From Brevibacterium picturae (GTDB lineage: Bacteria; Actinomycetota; Actinomycetes; Actinomycetales; Brevibacteriaceae): a stretch of 64,000 bases of DNA. The DNA lies in NCBI RefSeq assembly GCF_900105045.1, contig NZ_LT629739.1:1240001-1304000 (forward strand), written 5' to 3'. The notes beneath the pieces were generated by a model. It saw only the letters and a list, made by a program, of their open reading frames with translations, did not search any database and was not told the DNA's origin. Below are positions 26,597 to 35,763 of the stretch, one piece after another. The position numbers were made by a program, and so were the translations under genes. Position 1 is the stretch's first letter; each line of letters begins with the position of its first letter.

Positions 26597-28147
26597 ATGG
26601 ACGCACTCATGTCCCTCTTCGAAGGCTTCGCTCACGCACTGACGCCGATGAACCTGCTCTGGGTTCTCGTCGGCTGCTTCCTCGGCACCGCTGTCGGCGT
26701 GCTGCCGGGCCTGGGTTCATCGATGGCTGTGGCGCTGCTGCTGCCGATGACCTTCGCCCTCGACCCGACCGGCGCATTCATCATGTTCGCCGGCGTCTAC
26801 TTCGGTGGTCTCTTCGGTGACTCCACTATGGCTATTCTGATGAACACCCCCGGTCAGGCCTCAGCGATCGCCTCGACGTTCGAAGGTCACAAGATGGCGC
26901 GCAACGGGCGAGCGCCGCAGGCTCTGGCCACGGCCGCGATCGGTGCGTTCATCGGTGGGTTCGTCTCCTGCTTCCTCGTCGTGTTCGTCGCCCCTGCCCT
27001 GGCAGACTTCTCGACGAACTTCGGCCCCGCCGAGTTCTTCGCTCTCGCGCTCTTCGCCTTCGTCGCCACCTCCTCGGTCGTCGCCGATTCGGTACTCAAG
27101 GGCCTCATGGCGCTGGTGCTCGGCATCGGGTTCTCGGTCATCGGCATCGACTCGGTCTCCGGCACGGAGCGCTTCACCATGGGTGTTCCCGAGCTCTTCG
27201 ACGGCGTTTCCCTGGTCACCGTGACAGTGGCGATCCTGGCATTGGGCGAGGTCTTCTTCATCGCCTCGCGGATCCGTCGCAAGGTCACCGACAATACGAT
27301 CAACTCCTCGGGTCGGCCCTTCCTCTCGCGCAAGGAGTTCGGCGAGGCACTGCCCGCTTGGCTGCGCGGCACCGCGATCGGTCTGCCCTTCGGTGTGATT
27401 CCCGTCGGCGGTGCCGATGTGCCGACGTTCATGTCCTATGGTCTCGAGCGCAAACTCGACTCCCGACGCAAGGATCCGCAGTTCGGAGGCAAGGGCGCCG
27501 TCCGCGGACTGGCCGGTCCCGAGGCGGCGGGTTCTGCCACAACAGGTATCGCCATGGGTGCCCTGTTGGCCCTGGGTCTGCCGATCTCCGCGACGGCTGC
27601 GATCATGCTGGCGGCGTTCCGTCAGTACGGTCTGCAACCGGGACCGCTGCTCTTCGACCGGTCCCCCGAGCTCGTGTGGGGTCTGCTAGCGAGCTTCTTC
27701 ATCGCCATGATCGTCCTCCTGATCATCAACCTGCCCTTCGCTCCCCTGTGGGCGAAGCTGCTCAAGATCCCGGACCCCTACCTCTACGGCGGCATCGCGG
27801 TGTTCTGCGGACTGGGCATCTACGCCACCTCGGCGTCGCAGTTCGAACTCATGATCCTGCTGGGAATCGGCATCATCAGCTTCGTGCTCAAGCGCTACGG
27901 TGTGCCGCTAGCTCCGCTGATGATCGGCATGGTTCTGGGCCCATTGGCCGAATCCAGCCTGCGCGATGCACTGCTGGCCTCGGGCAATGACGTTTCAGTC
28001 CTCGTGTCCTCGCCGATCACGATCGTCCTCTACGCTCTCCTCATCGCAGCGCTGCTCTACACGGGCATCGGTCGTGTGCTGGCGCGCAGACGGCAGAAGA
28101 AGACCGTCGACGCGGCATCGCACGACAGCGAATCGGTCAGCTCATGA
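26597..28147 (+). CDS. tctA: TTT large membrane subunit (TctA), operon 1
   Basis: A 516-aa TctA permease (PF01970), about 12 TM helices. Signatures: GVLPGLGSSMAVALLLPMTFALDP, YFGGLFGDSTMAILMNTPGQ and GGADVPTFMSYGLERKL, GPEAAGSATTG. Start ATG 26597 chosen because GGAGGTG (26581-26587) is 9 bp upstream; the GTG at 26585 is part of that site. Last gene of operon 1, followed by a strong terminator. Confidence 0.95.
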   Translation: MDALMSLFEGFAHALTPMNLLWVLVGCFLGTAVGVLPGLGSSMAVALLLPMTFALDPTGAFIMFAGVYFGGLFGDSTMAILMNTPGQASAIASTFEGHKMARNGRAPQALATAAIGAFIGGFVSCFLVVFVAPALADFSTNFGPAEFFALALFAFVATSSVVADSVLKGLMALVLGIGFSVIGIDSVSGTERFTMGVPELFDGVSLVTVTVAILALGEVFFIASRIRRKVTDNTINSSGRPFLSRKEFGEALPAWLRGTAIGLPFGVIPVGGADVPTFMSYGLERKLDSRRKDPQFGGKGAVRGLAGPEAAGSATTGIAMGALLALGLPISATAAIMLAAFRQYGLQPGPLLFDRSPELVWGLLASFFIAMIVLLIINLPFAPLWAKLLKIPDPYLYGGIAVFCGLGIYATSASQFELMILLGIGIISFVLKRYGVPLAPLMIGMVLGPLAESSLRDALLASGNDVSVLVSSPITIVLYALLIAALLYTGIGRVLARRRQKKTVDAASHDSESVSS

Positions 28148-28184
28148 TGTGAGGCGACGTGGCGGATGTGACGCCAGGCGCGTT

Positions 28185-28229
28185 CGGTGGCCCGGACCGA
28201 AGGAGAATCCCCTTCGGTCCGGGCCACCG
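28185..28229. terminator. Terminator after TTT operon 1
   Basis: Perfect 19-bp stem (28185-28203 with 28211-28229; core GGCCCGGACCGAAGG) and 7-nt loop, 37 bp after tctA. It also lies beyond the end of the convergent MFS gene, so it can serve both. No T-tract, common in actinobacteria. Confidence 0.85.
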
Positions 28230-28235
28230 GCGCAT

Positions 28236-29804
28236 TCACTGTGGAGAGACGTTCGCATTCCGCCCCACCGGGGGCCCGACCTTCCGGCTGAGGTCTCGAG
28301 ACCGGCCCGCACCCTTGAGGCCGAAGGACGTGAGGAGAGCAGCGATGAGCACCAGCACGACCGCAGCTCCCGCCGCCCATTGGACGCCGAGGTCGAAGGA
28401 CGCCACAGCCGCCTCGGCGAGCTGGTCACCGAGGTGACCGCCTTGAGCACCCGCGTGCTCGAGTGACGATCCGAGAGTCTCGAACTCTGGCCCACTCGCC
28501 TTGGCGCCCAGCGTGGATTGCAGGTGGGAGCCGAAGACCATCGTCGAGAGTCCGCCGAGGACAGCAGTTCCCATGACCGATCCGAATTCGTAGGCCGTCT
28601 CAGAGATCGCCGAGGCGGCTCCGGCCTTGTGCGCAGGCACTGCGGACAGGATCAGATCATTCGTGATGACCTCGGCCGTACCTATGCCGATGCCCAGGAT
28701 GAGGAAGGAGATGAGCATGCCCGCGACCGAATGCTCGGGAGCGAAGGCCACGATTCCGAGGCCGAACGCATTGAGCACAAGCGCGCAGGGAACGACCACG
28801 CGCGGCTGCAAGCGCGCCATGATAGGCACCGCCGCATACCCGGAGATGATCGCGGCGATGAGGCCGGGGATGAGGACGAGCGCCGCCTCGACCGGGGACA
28901 GCCCGAGGACCAGCTGGAGCAGCTGGGTGCCGAAGTAGAGGAACCCGGCCAGACCCATGACGCTGAGCAGGTTGGACGCCACTGCCGAGGTGAAGACCTT
29001 GTTGGTGAAGAGCCTGACATCGAGCAGCGGGCGCGAGGAATACAGCTGGCGCAGGACGAACCCGGTTCCCGCGAGCACGGTCACAGTCATGGTGCCCCAG
29101 AACAGCAGGTCCACTCCGTCTGCCATGACGTGCTTGATGGCGTAGACGAGCGGGGTCAGCATGAGCATGGACAGCACGATCGACAGAGGGTCGATTCGAC
29201 CCGGGTTCGGGTCACGCGATTCCGGCAGCAACACGATGGCAGCCGGGATGAAGATCGCGATCAGCGGCAGGTTGATGAAGAAGATCGCACTCCAGTGGAA
29301 GTGCTCGAGCAGGATGCCGCCGACAATAGGACCGAGTGCGGCGCCGCCTGAGAACATGGCGGACCAGGTGGCGATAGCGACTCGGCGGTCCTTGGCGTTG
29401 AGGAAGATGTTGCGGATGAGCGAAAGCGTCGAGGGCATGAGGGTGGCTCCGAAGATGCCCAGCAATGCACGGGAGGCGATGAGCATCTCCGCCGAGGTGG
29501 AGAATGCCGCCAGCAACGAGGCCAGCCCGAAGCCGATAGCGCCGATGACGAGCAGTTTGCGGCGGCCGACCCGGTCGCCGATGCTGCCCATAGCCACGAG
29601 GAGTCCCGCGAGCATGAGTGCATAGATGTCGACGATCCAGAGGAGCTGGGTGCCGGTGGGATGGAGGCCGGTGCTGATGGCCGGTATCGCGAAACCCAAG
29701 ACGGTGTTGTCGATCGAGATGAGCAGAACAGGGATCATCAGCACAGCCAGACCAGCCCATTCGCGCCGGCCGGCGCGCACTTGTGGTGCCTGTGTGGTGA
29801 ACAT
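28236..29804 (-). CDS. MFS drug efflux transporter, DHA2 (14-TM) family
   Basis: A 522-aa transporter. Motif GSIGDRVGRRKLLVIGAIGFGLASLLAAF is the MFS motif A; RALLGIFGATLMPSTLSLIRNIF is motif C-like for drug antiporters; about 14 helices. Similar to EmrB/QacA/LfrA-type exporters. Start 29804 gives MFTTQAPQVRAGRREW; earlier in-frame codons run through the operator and into the divergent TetR gene. The 8 bp between start and operator imply tight repression by that TetR. Confidence 0.93.
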   Translation of the reverse strand: MFTTQAPQVRAGRREWAGLAVLMIPVLLISIDNTVLGFAIPAISTGLHPTGTQLLWIVDIYALMLAGLLVAMGSIGDRVGRRKLLVIGAIGFGLASLLAAFSTSAEMLIASRALLGIFGATLMPSTLSLIRNIFLNAKDRRVAIATWSAMFSGGAALGPIVGGILLEHFHWSAIFFINLPLIAIFIPAAIVLLPESRDPNPGRIDPLSIVLSMLMLTPLVYAIKHVMADGVDLLFWGTMTVTVLAGTGFVLRQLYSSRPLLDVRLFTNKVFTSAVASNLLSVMGLAGFLYFGTQLLQLVLGLSPVEAALVLIPGLIAAIISGYAAVPIMARLQPRVVVPCALVLNAFGLGIVAFAPEHSVAGMLISFLILGIGIGTAEVITNDLILSAVPAHKAGAASAISETAYEFGSVMGTAVLGGLSTMVFGSHLQSTLGAKASGPEFETLGSSLEHAGAQGGHLGDQLAEAAVASFDLGVQWAAGAAVVLVLIAALLTSFGLKGAGRSRDLSRKVGPPVGRNANVSPQ

Positions 29805-29811
29805 GAAATAT

Positions 29812-29835
29812 ACTGTACCGTCTGGACGGTACAGT
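29812..29835. promoter_or_regulatory. TetR operator between MFS exporter and regulator
   Basis: Two perfect 11-bp arms ACTGTACCGTC (29812-29822) and GACGGTACAGT (29825-29835) separated by TG. It lies 7 bp from the exporter's start and 57 bp from the regulator's, a textbook TetR divergon. Confidence 0.85.
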
Positions 29836-29892
29836 GAGCAAGAAGAGCCGCACACAATGATTGGCCTGCGGGCTTCGACTAGGCTCAGCGCT

Positions 29893-30414
29893 ATGGCACG
29901 AAACCCCTCCGACACCAAAGAGAGACTTCTCGACGCCTTCGACATCCTCCTCGACAAGCAGGGCATCTCCGGCGCAACCCTGGATGCGGTCGCGGCGAAG
30001 GCCGGCGTGTCCAAGGGAGGCCTGCTTTACCACTACGGTTCGAAGGCGGAGCTGATCAAGGGAAGCCTCGAACGACTCGACCGACTTGTCGACGAGGACG
30101 TTGCATCGATGAAGGCTGCCGGTGACCGCCTGCACATGTACTATCTCGAGACATCAGCCGAGACCGGTACGCCCCTGGACCGCAGCCTCATCGCGGCGAG
30201 CTGCCTGGCGCAGGAGAATGACGAAGCGAAGGATTCACTGCGGAAGACCAGAGAAGCATGGTTCGACGCACTTAATGAGCATCTCGGTGATCCCGATCTG
30301 GCGATGACGGTTCAGCTCATCGGCGATGGCATGTACTTCAATCAGAATTTCAGCCTCTCCCAGGACGAGGCTCTCAAACACGTCAAGAACGTGCTGGCGC
30401 GGTTGGGACTGTAG
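29893..30414 (+). CDS. TetR-family regulator of the MFS exporter
   Basis: A 173-aa TetR protein: HTH KERLLDAFDILLDKQGISGATLDAVAAKAGVSKGGLLYHYGSKAELI (residues ~8-55), C-terminal TetR_C_37-like domain. The next upstream in-frame ATG is at 29858; 29893 (MARNPSDTKERLL) fits the family N-terminus. Divergent from the exporter and separated from it by the 24-bp operator. Confidence 0.9.
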   Translation: MARNPSDTKERLLDAFDILLDKQGISGATLDAVAAKAGVSKGGLLYHYGSKAELIKGSLERLDRLVDEDVASMKAAGDRLHMYYLETSAETGTPLDRSLIAASCLAQENDEAKDSLRKTREAWFDALNEHLGDPDLAMTVQLIGDGMYFNQNFSLSQDEALKHVKNVLARLGL

Positions 30415-30716
30415 ACAACAAACCGGTGCAGCAACCCTGAACCCCGTGGACAGGGGATAGCCTCGGCGAACTTCGTCCGCACATGCGGAGCCTCCACGCG
30501 CAGCCATGCGCCTTAGGTGGTCGAAACGGTCAGATTCCGCAGCCCAGAACGTGTCCATTCTGACCACCTAAGGGCCACGCTGAGCAATTTCTACGGCAGC
30601 AGGGGCAACCTTCTTGACAGTCACTTGCGCGCAGATTCCTGTGGACAGCCGTTCTCTGTCCACAGGGCATAAAACAGCACTCCCCTTCCGGGCGAGAATG
30701 CTGCACGATAGCAATC
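30415..30716. other. 302-bp intergenic region containing hairpin repeat copy 1
   Basis: No credible gene. The main content is the 63-bp hairpin element at 30511-30573 described separately; the remainder shows nothing I recognise apart from the probable promoter of the DUF559 gene near 30680-30710. Confidence 0.5.
30511..30573. repeat. 63-bp hairpin repeat, copy 1
   Basis: Arms CCTTAGGTGGTC (30511-30522) and GACCACCTAAGG (30562-30573) are perfectly complementary. The element has the same length as, and aligns without gaps at about 44 of 63 positions to, the element at 31777-31839 on the other side of the DUF559 gene. It may also end the TetR transcript. Confidence 0.7.
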
Positions 30717-31649
30717 ATGTTCAACGACAGCAGATGGGAGATGCGCGACTATCCACGCTTGTTTGCAGCAAGTGAGGCAGAGGCTCTGGGGATCACCCGC
30801 CACTACCTGTTCAGAACACAACGCTGCCCGATCATACTTCCAGGCGTGCGCATGGACCGGGAGACTCTCGAGAGCCGCCGCACACCACGGTGGGCCGATG
30901 ACCGCTGGGAATGGGACTCCTTACGCCTACGAGCGGCCCGAATGAAGTTCGATCAGGTGCTCGCCGATCATGCGACAGCGGCCCGCATCTACGGCTGGCC
31001 GATGCCGGCGAACTTCAGGACAGATCCCCGCCTCAGCCTGTGCACAGAAGATTTGGCGTTGCGGGTCCGACTGCCGAACGTCACACTTCGTCGATCCGAG
31101 CAGATCACCGCTGCAAGGTGGCTCGATCTTCCTGTACTGGCTCCCGCCGACGTCTTCATCTCCATCGCGCCTGACCTGACGATCCGAGATCTGGTGAAAG
31201 TCGGGGATGCGGCTGTCGGCCGGTGGCACGGGCCGCCTCAGCTGACTGTCGACACGTTGACTGATCGAGTGGGGCAGCGCAAAAGGCTGAGGGCGCGTCG
31301 TCGCCTGCGTGATGCGATTGATCTGATCCGGCCCGGTGTCGATTCCCCGACTGAGACCGACCTGCGCCTATGGATCGTCTCCGTCGGACTTCCCGAACCG
31401 ACTGTTCACCCGAAGATCAGCAGTGACCTGGACAGAGGCGACATAGAGCCCGATCTCGGCTACGAGAATGCACGTCTCGCGCTCGAGTACGAAGGCGATC
31501 ACCACAGGTCATCTCCAACCCAGTGGGCTCGAGACATCGAACGCGATGAAGCGATGAGGGACGCAGGTTGGACAGTGCTCAAGGTGACCCGCCGGACCGA
31601 TTATCGCCTGCTCCAGGCCAAGATCCGCCGCCTTCTGGGCTTGACATGA
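30717..31649 (+). CDS. DUF559 (Vsr-like endonuclease fold) protein
   Basis: A 310-aa protein. The N-terminal part (ARYLF-like: EAEALGITRHYLFRTQRCPIILPGVRM) resembles the AbiEi-type winged-helix/antitoxin N-terminal region common in these proteins; the C-terminal ~100 residues (PTETDLRLWIVSVGLPEP; ALEYEGDHHRSSPTQWARDIERDEAMRDAGWTVLKVT) match the DUF559 restriction-endonuclease-like fold, with Glu/Asp and EGDHH likely at the active site. Function is not established; such genes are often present in several copies in actinobacteria. It stands alone between two copies of a hairpin repeat. Confidence 0.8.
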   Translation: MFNDSRWEMRDYPRLFAASEAEALGITRHYLFRTQRCPIILPGVRMDRETLESRRTPRWADDRWEWDSLRLRAARMKFDQVLADHATAARIYGWPMPANFRTDPRLSLCTEDLALRVRLPNVTLRRSEQITAARWLDLPVLAPADVFISIAPDLTIRDLVKVGDAAVGRWHGPPQLTVDTLTDRVGQRKRLRARRRLRDAIDLIRPGVDSPTETDLRLWIVSVGLPEPTVHPKISSDLDRGDIEPDLGYENARLALEYEGDHHRSSPTQWARDIERDEAMRDAGWTVLKVTRRTDYRLLQAKIRRLLGLT

Positions 31650-31776
31650 TTCGCATTGAGGCAGTCCAAAATGAGACGGCTCGCGATCTCGCATCTCGAG
31701 CCAGCCATCAGCAGCGCTCTCGGCCATCAGCAGCACTCTCAGCCCCCGAGTTGAAATGTCACGACAGGGCAGAACT

Positions 31777-31839
31777 TCTTAGGTGGTCGAAATGGGCTGA
31801 TTCGGACAATCGGAATCAGCCCATTTCGACCACTTTAGG
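31777..31839. repeat. 63-bp hairpin repeat, copy 2 (terminator-like)
   Basis: Perfect 21-bp stem: 31783-31803 (GTGGTCGAAATGGGCTGATTC without its last base is the core) pairs with 31813-31833 around a 9-nt loop. Sits between the convergent DUF559 and monooxygenase genes, so probably terminates both. Shares 15 identical bases (CTTAGGTGGTCGAAA) with copy 1. Confidence 0.85.
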
Positions 31840-31855
31840 CAGGCACACAACGAGG

Positions 31856-33676
31856 TCAGCTCAGGTGGTGCACATCCTGCAACCCGTACACCGGGGTATC
31901 CAACCCCTCATAGCGCGCCTTGAGCTGGAGCCCCAAGTACAGCGAGTAGTGCCGTGACTGGTGGAGGTTGCCGCCCATGAACCAGAGGTTCTCCTGCTGA
32001 GTGGGTTTCCACATGTTCCGCTCCTCACCCTCCCACGGGCCAGGGTCCTTGGTGGTATCGGAGCCGAGGCCCCAGCATTTGCCCACCTTGTCCGCAGTCT
32101 CCTGATCCACGAGATCGGCCACCCAGCCATTCATCGAGCCGTATCCGGTGGCGTAGACGACAAGGTCGGCAGGCAGCTCGGTCCCATCGGCAAGCACCAC
32201 CGAGCCCTCGGTCAGATGATCGACGTCTCCCTTGGCTAGCTTCACCTTGCCGTCGGCGACGAGTTCTGCCGAGCCGACGTCGATGTAGTAGCCCGAGCCG
32301 CGGCGCAGGTATTTGAGGAAGAGCCCGGACTCGTCGTCGCCGAAGTCGAGATCGAAACCGGCGTCTTCCATGCGCTGGTAGAAGTCCTTGTCGCGTTCCT
32401 TCATCTGGTCGTAGAGCGGAATCTGGAATTCGTGCATGATCCGATACGGCAAGGAGGCGAAGATGAGGTCGGCCTTCTCGGTCGTCACGCCGTTGGCCAG
32501 CGCCTTCTCCGAGTAGAGGTCGCCGAGCCCGATCTCCATGAGGGAGTCGCTTTTGACGATGTGCGTGCTCGAGCGCTGCACCATCGTGACGTCGGCACCG
32601 TGTTCGTAGAGCGCTCCGCAGATATCGAAGGCAGAGTTGTTGCTGCCGATGACGACGACGTTCTTACCGGTGTAGGCGTCTGGTCCACGGTGTTCCGAAG
32701 AGTGCTGTTGCTCGCCCTTGAAGATATCGGCACCGCGGAACGTTGGGACATTCGGCTTGCCGGACATGCCCGTGGCCATGACGAGCTGTGTCGGGTGCAG
32801 AGTGACCTTCTCACCATTGCGCTCGACCTCGACCGTCCACTGCTGCGATTCTTCGTCGTACCTCGCCGAGGTGGCTGCTGTCGAAGACCAGTACGGAATC
32901 TCCATCACCTTGGTGTAGAACTCCAACCAATCGGCGATCTTGTCTTTGGGTGCGAAAACCGGCCAGTTGTCGGGGAACTTGAGGTAGGGCAGGTGGTCGT
33001 ACCAGACCGGGTCGTGCAGGCACAGTGACTTGTACCGTGAACGCCACTGGTCTCCCGGCCTCTCCCACCGGTCGATGACGAGCGCCGGGACTCCCATCTG
33101 ACGCAGGCGAGCGCCGAGCGCAATGCCGCCCTGTCCCCCGCCGACGACGAGAGTGTACGGCTGTGCGGTGTCTCCCCAGGCTGCGTCCTCCTCCGCGAGT
33201 TTCTCCGACCAGCTCTTCCTCTCAGGATCGACGCCATGCTCGGCCCCCTTGACTCGTCGGTCTCCGCGAGGCTCTTCATAGCCTGTCAGTTCCTGCAACG
33301 AGGTGAGCATGGTCCATGCCTTGGCCCCGTCCTCGTCGATGAGCCGAACCAGACCCTTGCCGCGGCCGACAGAGGTGGCGAAGGTGAACCAAGCTTCGGT
33401 GACTCCGTCGGCGGTGGTGGCGGGATCGCTGAGCTCGAAATCTGATGGTGCGACCCGGTCCGCGTTCACGGTCAGCAGGTCCCTGACCCCGTCATGGTTC
33501 TCTACCGTATTGAGGTTCCACGTGAAAGACACGAGATCCCTCCAGTAGCTGGCAGTGGCGAACAGTCCCACTGCGGCTTCGACGTCACGCGCCCGCAGTG
33601 CGGACTCGAACTCGTTGAGCCATTCGGTCGCGATGTCATCGGCGGTGAGCTGCGTGCGATCAATTGTCGTTGTCAT
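31856..33676 (-). CDS. Flavin-containing monooxygenase with N-terminal SnoaL-like domain
   Basis: A 606-aa protein. Residues ~15-135 form a SnoaL/NTF2-like domain (EFESALRARDVEAAVGLFATASYWRDLVSF); from ~175 a flavoprotein monooxygenase follows with FAD motif VVGGGQGGIALGARLRQMG, MATGMSGKPNVP, and the NADPH motif region VVVIGSNNSAFDICGALYEHG. The architecture matches the group often labelled NAD(P)/FAD-dependent oxidoreductases next to GAF regulators. Start ATG 33676 has GAGGAG 5 bp upstream. Divergent regulator at 33790 probably controls it. Substrate unknown. Confidence 0.9.
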   Translation of the reverse strand: MTTTIDRTQLTADDIATEWLNEFESALRARDVEAAVGLFATASYWRDLVSFTWNLNTVENHDGVRDLLTVNADRVAPSDFELSDPATTADGVTEAWFTFATSVGRGKGLVRLIDEDGAKAWTMLTSLQELTGYEEPRGDRRVKGAEHGVDPERKSWSEKLAEEDAAWGDTAQPYTLVVGGGQGGIALGARLRQMGVPALVIDRWERPGDQWRSRYKSLCLHDPVWYDHLPYLKFPDNWPVFAPKDKIADWLEFYTKVMEIPYWSSTAATSARYDEESQQWTVEVERNGEKVTLHPTQLVMATGMSGKPNVPTFRGADIFKGEQQHSSEHRGPDAYTGKNVVVIGSNNSAFDICGALYEHGADVTMVQRSSTHIVKSDSLMEIGLGDLYSEKALANGVTTEKADLIFASLPYRIMHEFQIPLYDQMKERDKDFYQRMEDAGFDLDFGDDESGLFLKYLRRGSGYYIDVGSAELVADGKVKLAKGDVDHLTEGSVVLADGTELPADLVVYATGYGSMNGWVADLVDQETADKVGKCWGLGSDTTKDPGPWEGEERNMWKPTQQENLWFMGGNLHQSRHYSLYLGLQLKARYEGLDTPVYGLQDVHHLS

Positions 33677-33789
33677 GTCACTCCTCTTCGTTGAGCTGTG
33701 TGTCCTCAAGCTATACCGCCAAGAACAGCCGCGGAAGAGTTGCATCGAGTTGCATGGTCAGTGCCGACGACCGCACCTATACTCGTCAT

Positions 33790-34959
33790 ATGCCTCAGCC
33801 GGATCTGGCGCATCTCGCCAGAGATCTGACACGCATTCACGATGCCGTGATCACCGGCGCATCGCCGCCGGAGCAGCCGCGAGCGCTCGTTGCGCGCTCG
33901 TGGGATCGAATGCTGCGCTTGGGCCTCGACCCAGCGGGCAGTAATCGCAGAATCTTCGCCGCCGAGGCGGATGTGGAATCCCGAAGGCACCGTTCGAAGC
34001 TGCGCCTCATCGTCGAGGAGCTGAAATCCGTGTTGCTGAGGATGCCAGATGCAGGCAGCTTCATCCTTGTCGTCGCCGATGCTGAGGGCGTGATCCTGTG
34101 GCGAGATGGCGCCACCGCAGCCAGACGTCAGGCGGATTCGCTGGGATTCGTCGAGGGCGCCCACTGGTCCGAGTCCAAGGTGGGCACGAATGCCATCGGC
34201 ACTGCTCTGGCCGAGGAGGCCGCGGTCCAGCTGTTCTCCGCGGAGCACTTCGAAACGTCGCAGCATCCCTGGTATTGCAGTGCGGTTCCCATCCACGATC
34301 CCATCGATGGCAGCCTGCTCGGCGTCGTCGACATCAGCGGGCCAGCACTCACCCTCCATCCTGCCGTGCAGTCTCTGGTCACAACTGCCGTCCATCTGGC
34401 GCAGGCGAGGCTCTCGCTCATCCAGCAGGAGCAGCTGAGCAGCCTGCGCAATCGCATGTCGACAGTCCTCAGCGGCAGTCACGGTCCTGCGCTGGTCGTC
34501 GATGACGATGGCTGGGTCGCCTACCAGCAGGGTGTGCGCAGCCGCGACCGGATCGAAGTGCCGGCACCTGATCGCACGATCCTCATCCCCGGCGCTGGCC
34601 TGTGCCGGCCGGAGAAGATCACCGGCGGGTGGCTGCTGAGACCGGCAGGGGCCGTCGACGAGTCACAGGTCTCGGTGACGCTGCGACAGACAAGCCAACC
34701 CGCGGTGCTCGAGATCAACTCCGGTGGTGATCCGCTCAGGGTTCCGCTCACGCCACGGCGTGCGCAGATCCTCGCCGCGATCACCTCGGCGGGGCCATCT
34801 GGGATCAGCGCTGCCGATCTCAGCCGCACGCTCTATGGTGATGCCGAGCACCTGGTCACGGTGCGTGCAGAAGTCTCCCGCCTCCGCCGCTCGATCGGCG
34901 CGCTTCTTGCGACGCAGCCTTACCGCTGGGCTGAGGGTGTGAGCGCGAGACGCGCGTAG
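33790..34959 (+). CDS. GAF-domain transcriptional regulator
   Basis: A 389-aa regulator. Residues ~1-60 resemble the N-terminus of AcoR/DhaR activators (ALVARSWDRMLRLGLDP), ~60-220 a GAF sensor (GSFILVVADAEGVILWRDG; GTNAIGTALAEEAAVQLFSAEHF), and the last ~75 residues a winged-helix-like DNA-binding domain (LTPRRAQILAAITSAGPSGISAADLSRTLYG...VRAEVSRLRRSIG). No sigma-54 AAA domain, so it acts with ordinary RNA polymerase. Divergent from the monooxygenase it likely activates. Start ATG 33790 chosen over upstream in-frame codons lacking homology. Confidence 0.85.
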   Translation: MPQPDLAHLARDLTRIHDAVITGASPPEQPRALVARSWDRMLRLGLDPAGSNRRIFAAEADVESRRHRSKLRLIVEELKSVLLRMPDAGSFILVVADAEGVILWRDGATAARRQADSLGFVEGAHWSESKVGTNAIGTALAEEAAVQLFSAEHFETSQHPWYCSAVPIHDPIDGSLLGVVDISGPALTLHPAVQSLVTTAVHLAQARLSLIQQEQLSSLRNRMSTVLSGSHGPALVVDDDGWVAYQQGVRSRDRIEVPAPDRTILIPGAGLCRPEKITGGWLLRPAGAVDESQVSVTLRQTSQPAVLEINSGGDPLRVPLTPRRAQILAAITSAGPSGISAADLSRTLYGDAEHLVTVRAEVSRLRRSIGALLATQPYRWAEGVSARRA

Positions 34960-34995
34960 TCAACATGATCCGCAGGTGAGGCGGCACCTGCAGGA

Positions 34996-35649
34996 TCAGT
35001 TCCCAGCCGCGTCGAGCCACCACCGATAGCGCATGCGCAGTGCTCTCTCTGTGCTGGCGAGCGCGGCAACGAGACCCAGACTGATCGACAGCCATAGGGG
35101 AAGGTTGATCAACGGCTCGACGGGTCCGATCTGTTCAGCAATCGGCGGAATTCTCAAGATCGGCACGGCGATCTGCTGCAGCAGCAAGCCGACGCCGACC
35201 AGAAGCGCAACAGTTGAGACCACTCCGATCAGCCGGCTCAGCTGTGGCCGGCGCTCGTCGAGATGAGCTCGACGGCCTTCTGCGGAATGAGCATCGGGGT
35301 GCAGCTGCCGCTCAGCTCCGGAATTGGACACGAAGTGGCAGCGCTTCAAACCGAAACTGCTGGCGGCAACCTCTATCGTTCCGCCCTCGACAGGGAAGAC
35401 TGCAGGGGCTCGGGATACTGCGTGCTGCAGGCCATTGCGGTAGAGAAACACCTTCATATAGCCGTTCTCGTCAGTCTTCCACTGCCGCGCATCCACCGTG
35501 TACTTCACCGAGTATCCAGCCGCATCGGCGATGTCCAGGTGGAACAGTGACCTGCCCAGCAGCTGCCACCAACGGAATCTCTGCACGAGCCTCCCATCAC
35601 CGGGCTCGATTCGTCTGACCGCTCGCCGCCTGCGCCATTGCTGAAACAT
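34996..35649 (-). CDS. Uncharacterised two-TM membrane protein
   Basis: A 217-aa protein: N-terminal soluble part of ~130 residues with beta-rich text (YSVKYTVDARQWKTDENGYMKVFLYRNG...FPVEGGTIEVAASSFGLKRCHFV), then two TM helices (LIGVVSTVALLVGVGLLLQQIAV; WLSISLGLVAALASTERALRM). No motif recognised. It diverges from a TetR gene, with two operator-like palindromes between them, so its expression is probably repressed by that TetR. Confidence 0.75.
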   Translation of the reverse strand: MFQQWRRRRAVRRIEPGDGRLVQRFRWWQLLGRSLFHLDIADAAGYSVKYTVDARQWKTDENGYMKVFLYRNGLQHAVSRAPAVFPVEGGTIEVAASSFGLKRCHFVSNSGAERQLHPDAHSAEGRRAHLDERRPQLSRLIGVVSTVALLVGVGLLLQQIAVPILRIPPIAEQIGPVEPLINLPLWLSISLGLVAALASTERALRMRYRWWLDAAGN

Positions 35650-35678
35650 CTGGGGCCCTCCCTGGCACTCGACACAGG

Positions 35679-35730
35679 ACCAACACGGCGTGTTGGTAGA
35701 AACACCTGTACACTAACACAGTGTGTTGGT
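35679..35730. promoter_or_regulatory. Twin TetR operators
   Basis: Two copies of a 19-bp palindrome: ACCAACAC-GGC-GTGTTGGT (35679-35697, perfect) and ACTAACAC-AGT-GTGTTGGT (35712-35730, one mismatch). Centres are 33 bp apart, about three helical turns. Located between the membrane-protein gene and the TetR gene. Confidence 0.8.
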
Positions 35731-35763
35731 CGGATGAATCGCAGAGAAGAAGCCGGTATGTGA

